In this document: one piece after another, positions 14,651-17,900 of the stretch
How the letters are laid out: each line of letters opens with the position of its first letter
Position numbering within the stretch: position 1 is the stretch's first letter
Assembly: GCA_041572275.1 (NCBI GenBank)
Contig: JBFFSQ010000039.1
Coordinates: 1 to 17,900 of the forward strand
Source of the DNA: JBFFSQ01 sp041572275
GTDB lineage: Bacteria; Pseudomonadota; Gammaproteobacteria; SZUA-229
Length of the DNA: 17,900 nucleotides
Direction of reading: 5' to 3'
Program-made: the position numbers and the translations under genes
Notes under the pieces: model-generated
The model's input: the letters and a program-made list of their open reading frames with translations, nothing else
Told to the model about the DNA's origin: nothing
Database searches by the model: none

Positions 14651-15175
14651 ATGACAGGCTCTAAGCAAATCCTCCGGGTAATCGTGAAATTGATGGCGGT
14701 TATGGGCTTGACCGTGTTTGGCTATGCTTATCTCAGTGGTATGTGGGTGAATCAGCCGGGCGTTGAGACCGGTGCACCGGTCGAGCTAGACGTGGGTGAT
14801 ATAAAACCTGGTGAGCTGAAGTTGTTTGAGCTGGGCCGTAGAACACTTCTGGTGTTGCATCGCACACCGGCCATGCTCGAGGTGATCGAGAAGCAGGAAG
14901 TTGCCCAGTTACTGATGCATGATTCGGGACGCAACCAGCCTGCGGGCATGGATCGTCGGCACCGTTCATGGCTTGCTGACTATTTTGTGGCTTATGCTTT
15001 TGATCCCTTTTATGGTTGTGCGATTGAGTTTGAGGGGGCCATGTTCATATCGATCTGTGTGAATGCGCGCTATGATCTGGCAGGGCGTGCTTACAAACAG
15101 AGCCAGGCGCAGGCAAATTTGATCGTGCCAGACTATGAAATATCAGGCCATTTATTACGAGCGTGGGATAATTAG
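14651..15175 (+). CDS. Membrane-anchored Rieske-fold-like protein lacking 2Fe-2S ligands
   Basis: The 174-residue protein has an N-terminal membrane helix (about 8-29), as Rieske subunits do. Then come VGDIKPGELKLFELGRRTLL and LHRTPAMLEVI (48-79), which resemble the opening of bc1-complex Rieske domains (typically IKPGQ..., RTPEML). Near the C-terminus RYDLAGRAYKQ and ANLIVPDYEI match the segment that follows Rieske box II. Box I (CTHLGC) appears as DPFYGC at 118-123 and box II (CPCHGS) as SICVNA at 134-139. Thus both cluster cysteines and both histidines are replaced (Asp118, Phe120, Ser134, Val137), while both disulfide cysteines remain (Cys123, Cys136). It cannot bind a normal Rieske cluster. 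No petB/petC lies nearby. The assignment is by motif alignment by eye; function is unknown. Confidence 0.72.
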   Translation: MTGSKQILRVIVKLMAVMGLTVFGYAYLSGMWVNQPGVETGAPVELDVGDIKPGELKLFELGRRTLLVLHRTPAMLEVIEKQEVAQLLMHDSGRNQPAGMDRRHRSWLADYFVAYAFDPFYGCAIEFEGAMFISICVNARYDLAGRAYKQSQAQANLIVPDYEISGHLLRAWDN

Positions 15176-15262
15176 CCCAACTGTTAGAAAAATAACTATA
15201 CTTAATTTAAATACCCTTAATTTTTGTAGATAAAAATAAGATAACGAGAGCTTTTCAGAAGT

Positions 15263-17128
15263 ATGACAAAAACAGTCGATAAACAGTTTTATGCCTATCT
15301 GCATAAACAGATAGTAGTATTTATGGTGTTGTCACTGTTTCCCGGCCTGGGATACATCTTTTTAGGCTGGCTGCATGATATTCATATCGGTGCCCTGGTC
15401 TGGTATGGCCTGGTTGTCCTGGTTTCTATATGGGGTTATCGATTACACAGGACCTTCCTGATGCCGTCTTTGGGGCGTCAGCGTCTGCAGCAATGGCATA
15501 AACAGTTAATGGTGTGGTTTTATCTTTTCTTCCTGTTGTGGGTGATGATTTTTGTTATCTACGTGACGGAAGATGAGTACAACTTGCATTACATTGCTAT
15601 TTTTACCGAACTGGGCGCGTCGGTAGTGGCATCAACCCTGTTGATATCAGAACGGCGTCTATTTACGCCTATCATTCTCATGTTGATGTTGCCGTTGATT
15701 ATTTATTTCTTCAGCATCGGTGAATGGTATGGCTATGTGCTGACAGTATTTGGTTCCATATTTGCCTGGGTGCTCTGGTATGCAGCGAGTAGCAGTAACC
15801 GTCTATTGATGAATAGCCATTACCAGGCGTCACATGATGTGCTGACGGGCTTGTATAACCGTTACTTCTTTATCAATTTTCTACAACAGACGATGGATTC
15901 ATTGAAAGACACCAGACGCGTGTCGTATTTGCTATTGATCGATCTAGATCATTTTAAAACCATCAATGATTCCCTGGGTCATGATGTTGGTGATCAGTTG
16001 TTACAGAAAGTGGCTAGCCGACTGCAGCAACATTTACCTCAACAGGCTTTATTGGCACGACTGGGCGGTGATGAGTTTATCATTACCGGTGTCGAATATG
16101 ATGATATGCAGCGATGTCAGCAGGATGCCATGGAACTGGCGAACAATTTGATTGCGTCATTGAAAGAGATTTATATGATTGAGCGTCATCATCTCTACAT
16201 CAGTGCCAGTATCGGTGTCAGTATCATTAAGGCCCCTATCCATAATGCGAATAACTTCATCAAAGAAGCAGATATTGCCCTGTATGAAGTGAAAGCACAG
16301 GGGCGGGATGGTGTGTTTCTGTTTAATGAGGAAATGTCTGCGCGGGTGGAGAGCCATCTTAAAATCGAGCGCATGCTACATTTTGCACTGGAAAAAGATG
16401 AAATTAGTCTGAATTTTCAGCCGCAACTGGATGTAAATGGAAATATTGTTGGGGTAGAAGCACTGGTGCGCTGGAATAACAAGAAACAGGGATTAATTTC
16501 TCCGATTGATTTTATTCCCATTGCAGAGCAAACCGGTTTGATTGTCGAGTTAGGCGAATTCATTATCGAGTCTGCATTTATGGCCCTGCGTGAATGGTCA
16601 GAGCAGGGTATCGAGTTGCGGCAGTTTTCAATTAATATCAGCATGCGTCAGTTTTTCCATACCAGTTTTCAGAAGGTTGTGGAGCGCTTAATGCAAAAAC
16701 ACCTGACTGAAGAGCTGCGTTCAAAAATTGTGTTTGAACTAACGGAAACCATCATGGCTGAAGACGTCAATCGCGTGGTGAGCATTATTCATGAACTGAA
16801 AGCACTGGGCGTGCGTTTTTCCATGGATGATTTTGGTACCGGTTATAGCTCGTTAAGTTATATGAAAAAACTGCCGATTGATGAAATTAAAATTGACCGT
16901 GCTTTTGTTAATGAAGTTGATAAGGACGCTGGAGACCAGGCCATGATTATGACGATTCTGAACATGGCTAAAATTTTCAAACAAAGTGTAGTAGCAGAAG
17001 GTGTTGAAACGGTGGGACAGTTTGATTTTCTGGCTGAGAATGGCTGTAATATGTTCCAGGGTTATTACTTCTCTCGGCCATTAAGTAAGGATGATTTTGT
17101 GGCTCTGTATTTCAAAGCTCGTGATTGA
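15263..17128 (+). CDS. Membrane-bound bifunctional c-di-GMP enzyme (6 TM + GGDEF + EAL)
   Basis: The 621-residue protein has about six hydrophobic helices (near 18-38, 42-60, 82-102, 109-129, 133-151, 156-175), an N-terminal sensor of unrecognised type. A GGDEF domain follows from about 188 (HDVLTGLYNR), with LLIDLDHFKTINDSLGHDVGD and intact GGDEF at 268-272. An EAL domain comes next: EALVRW at 399-404, NIS at 458-460, FELTET at 491-496, MDDFGTGYSSL at 521-531, KIDRAFV and AEGVET at 578-583. Both active sites look complete, so the protein could make and degrade c-di-GMP. The RxxD inhibitory site is absent (PQQA stands there). The 87-bp upstream spacer is very AT-rich, with TATACT at 15197-15202; the Shine-Dalgarno is weak. 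Confidence 0.95.
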   Translation: MTKTVDKQFYAYLHKQIVVFMVLSLFPGLGYIFLGWLHDIHIGALVWYGLVVLVSIWGYRLHRTFLMPSLGRQRLQQWHKQLMVWFYLFFLLWVMIFVIYVTEDEYNLHYIAIFTELGASVVASTLLISERRLFTPIILMLMLPLIIYFFSIGEWYGYVLTVFGSIFAWVLWYAASSSNRLLMNSHYQASHDVLTGLYNRYFFINFLQQTMDSLKDTRRVSYLLLIDLDHFKTINDSLGHDVGDQLLQKVASRLQQHLPQQALLARLGGDEFIITGVEYDDMQRCQQDAMELANNLIASLKEIYMIERHHLYISASIGVSIIKAPIHNANNFIKEADIALYEVKAQGRDGVFLFNEEMSARVESHLKIERMLHFALEKDEISLNFQPQLDVNGNIVGVEALVRWNNKKQGLISPIDFIPIAEQTGLIVELGEFIIESAFMALREWSEQGIELRQFSINISMRQFFHTSFQKVVERLMQKHLTEELRSKIVFELTETIMAEDVNRVVSIIHELKALGVRFSMDDFGTGYSSLSYMKKLPIDEIKIDRAFVNEVDKDAGDQAMIMTILNMAKIFKQSVVAEGVETVGQFDFLAENGCNMFQGYYFSRPLSKDDFVALYFKARD

Positions 17129-17144
17129 TGAACAATATGGCTGC

Positions 17145-17429
17145 TTAAAGTCGAGTTAAGTCAGCCAGTTGTTGTGGGAAAAAATACACCAGCATAATCA
17201 GCGCGGGTATAACATAAAAATAAATATTCATCAGCCGACGAATGAAAGGGTTGGCTGTTTCAAGTTCCATAAATCGATCAAGAATCATACGGCCTTTAAA
17301 CGCTATGATCAGGCTCATAGTCAGAGTTACCCAGAGCCCCGGTTCTGTTGATTCAGCAATATAGGCACTTGCCAGGGTAATGACCAGGAGCAGTAGCCAG
17401 ATAAAATCGATCGATTTATTTGATAACAT
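17145..17429 (-). CDS. Small membrane protein, prokaryotic cytochrome c oxidase subunit IV / NorF-like
   Basis: The 94-residue protein has three predicted membrane helices (about 8-25, 31-46 and 66-86), with LLLLVITLASAYIAE, the polar AFKGRMILDRFMELE stretch and a final helix before PQQLADLTRL. This pattern is that of the small accessory subunit found beside subunit-III-like proteins in heme-copper oxidase or nitric oxide reductase loci. I chose the ATG at 17429, seven bases after GGAGG. A longer in-frame TTG start would overlap the upstream gene and lacks this signal. It follows the subunit III-like gene by 17 bp and converges with the GGDEF-EAL gene across 16 bp. Confidence 0.75.
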   Translation of the reverse strand: MLSNKSIDFIWLLLLVITLASAYIAESTEPGLWVTLTMSLIIAFKGRMILDRFMELETANPFIRRLMNIYFYVIPALIMLVYFFPQQLADLTRL

Positions 17430-17446
17430 CGGTGGCCTCCCTGTAG

Positions 17447-17900
17447 TCAGCGTAAGACATATAACAGTGGAAAAATGATAATCCAAACCAGGTCGATCAT
17501 ATGCCAGTAAGTTGCCACGGCTTCGAGTCCGGCATGATGTTTGTGATCATAGGCGCCAGAATTGACGCGTATGATGGCCCAGACAATAGCCGCTCCACCC
17601 CAGCCGACATGTAGAAGGTGATTGAAGGTCATGTAGTAATACACGCCAAAAAAAGCATTGGTCTGAATGTCGATGCCCTGGTTGGCATTCCACTGGTATT
17701 CCCAATGTTTGGTGAGTAAATAGGCGCAGGCGGCAGCCACCGCTAGCCACAACCAGCGCACACAGACTTTTTGCTGATTCAGACGTATCGCACGCATGGC
17801 CTTGGCAACAAAATAACTGCTTGATAGCAGGACCAGTGTATTCAGGGTGCCGGCAAGGGTGTTGAGTCGTAACGGGCCTTCATTGAAAAGTTCAGGGTAG
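17447..17900 (-). CDS. Heme-copper oxidase subunit III-like protein, NorE type (3' part; runs off the right edge)
   Basis: The visible 150 residues are open to the window edge, so the start is outside. They contain LNTLVLLSSSYFVAKAMR, a helix with WLWLAVAAACAYLLTKHWEY, NAFFGVYYYMTFNHLLHVGWGG with the conserved histidines of subunit III, and the ending TYWHMIDLVWIIIFPLLYVL. These are typical of COX3 family members. The compact form, paired with a NorF-like small protein, suggests NorE, an accessory of nitric oxide reductase, rather than the main oxidase subunit III. No catalytic subunit is visible in the window, so the choice between NorE and an oxidase subunit stays open. Confidence 0.82.
   Translation of the reverse strand, partial: YPELFNEGPLRLNTLAGTLNTLVLLSSSYFVAKAMRAIRLNQQKVCVRWLWLAVAAACAYLLTKHWEYQWNANQGIDIQTNAFFGVYYYMTFNHLLHVGWGGAAIVWAIIRVNSGAYDHKHHAGLEAVATYWHMIDLVWIIIFPLLYVLR

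Overview
The window looks like chromosomal DNA of a gammaproteobacterium with roughly balanced base composition. This rests on the gene families present: ferrochelatase and HemW, a three-gene proton-translocating transhydrogenase, cysteine-bearing L31, RluE, an LDH-type malate dehydrogenase, a short malic enzyme and a GGDEF-EAL protein. At the left edge is a DsrL-like flavoprotein, a type best known from sulfur-oxidising bacteria. At the right edge is a NorE/NorF-like pair. Together they hint at a respiratory, perhaps sulfur-oxidising or denitrifying, lifestyle; this is inference. I see no insertion sequence, prophage, CRISPR array, tRNA or rRNA. This is mostly core genome with a few unusual details.

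Layout: (a) 1-3472, minus strand: a 5' fragment of a GltD/DsrL-like NAD(P)H oxidoreductase with its own promoter, preceded by a compact unit hemH - DUF523 - Sel1-repeat protein. (b) 3698-7706, plus strand: pntAA-pntAB-pntB with overlapping ends and a strong terminator, then a TPR protein. (c) 7729-12813, minus strand: rpmE, a secreted thermonuclease-like protein, malic enzyme, malate dehydrogenase, a stand-alone 5'-3' exonuclease and RluE. (d) 12956-17128: a DUF4124 membrane-anchored protein (+), hemW (-), a membrane-anchored Rieske-like protein without cluster ligands (+), and a six-helix GGDEF-EAL protein (+). (e) 17145-17900, minus strand: a small subunit-IV/NorF-like membrane protein and the 3' part of a subunit-III/NorE-like protein.

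Several genes share a theme of redox and reducing-equivalent balance. Malic enzyme and malate dehydrogenase convert malate to pyruvate or oxaloacetate. PntAA/AB/B exchanges hydride between NAD and NADP pools. HemH and HemW serve heme synthesis and delivery. The DsrL-like flavoprotein and the oxidase-like subunits belong to electron transfer.

The most unusual item is the 174-residue protein at 14651-15175. It keeps the Rieske architecture and the two disulfide cysteines, but all four 2Fe-2S ligand positions are substituted. The second is a strong rho-independent terminator that lies inside the signal-peptide coding region of the nuclease downstream of rpmE.
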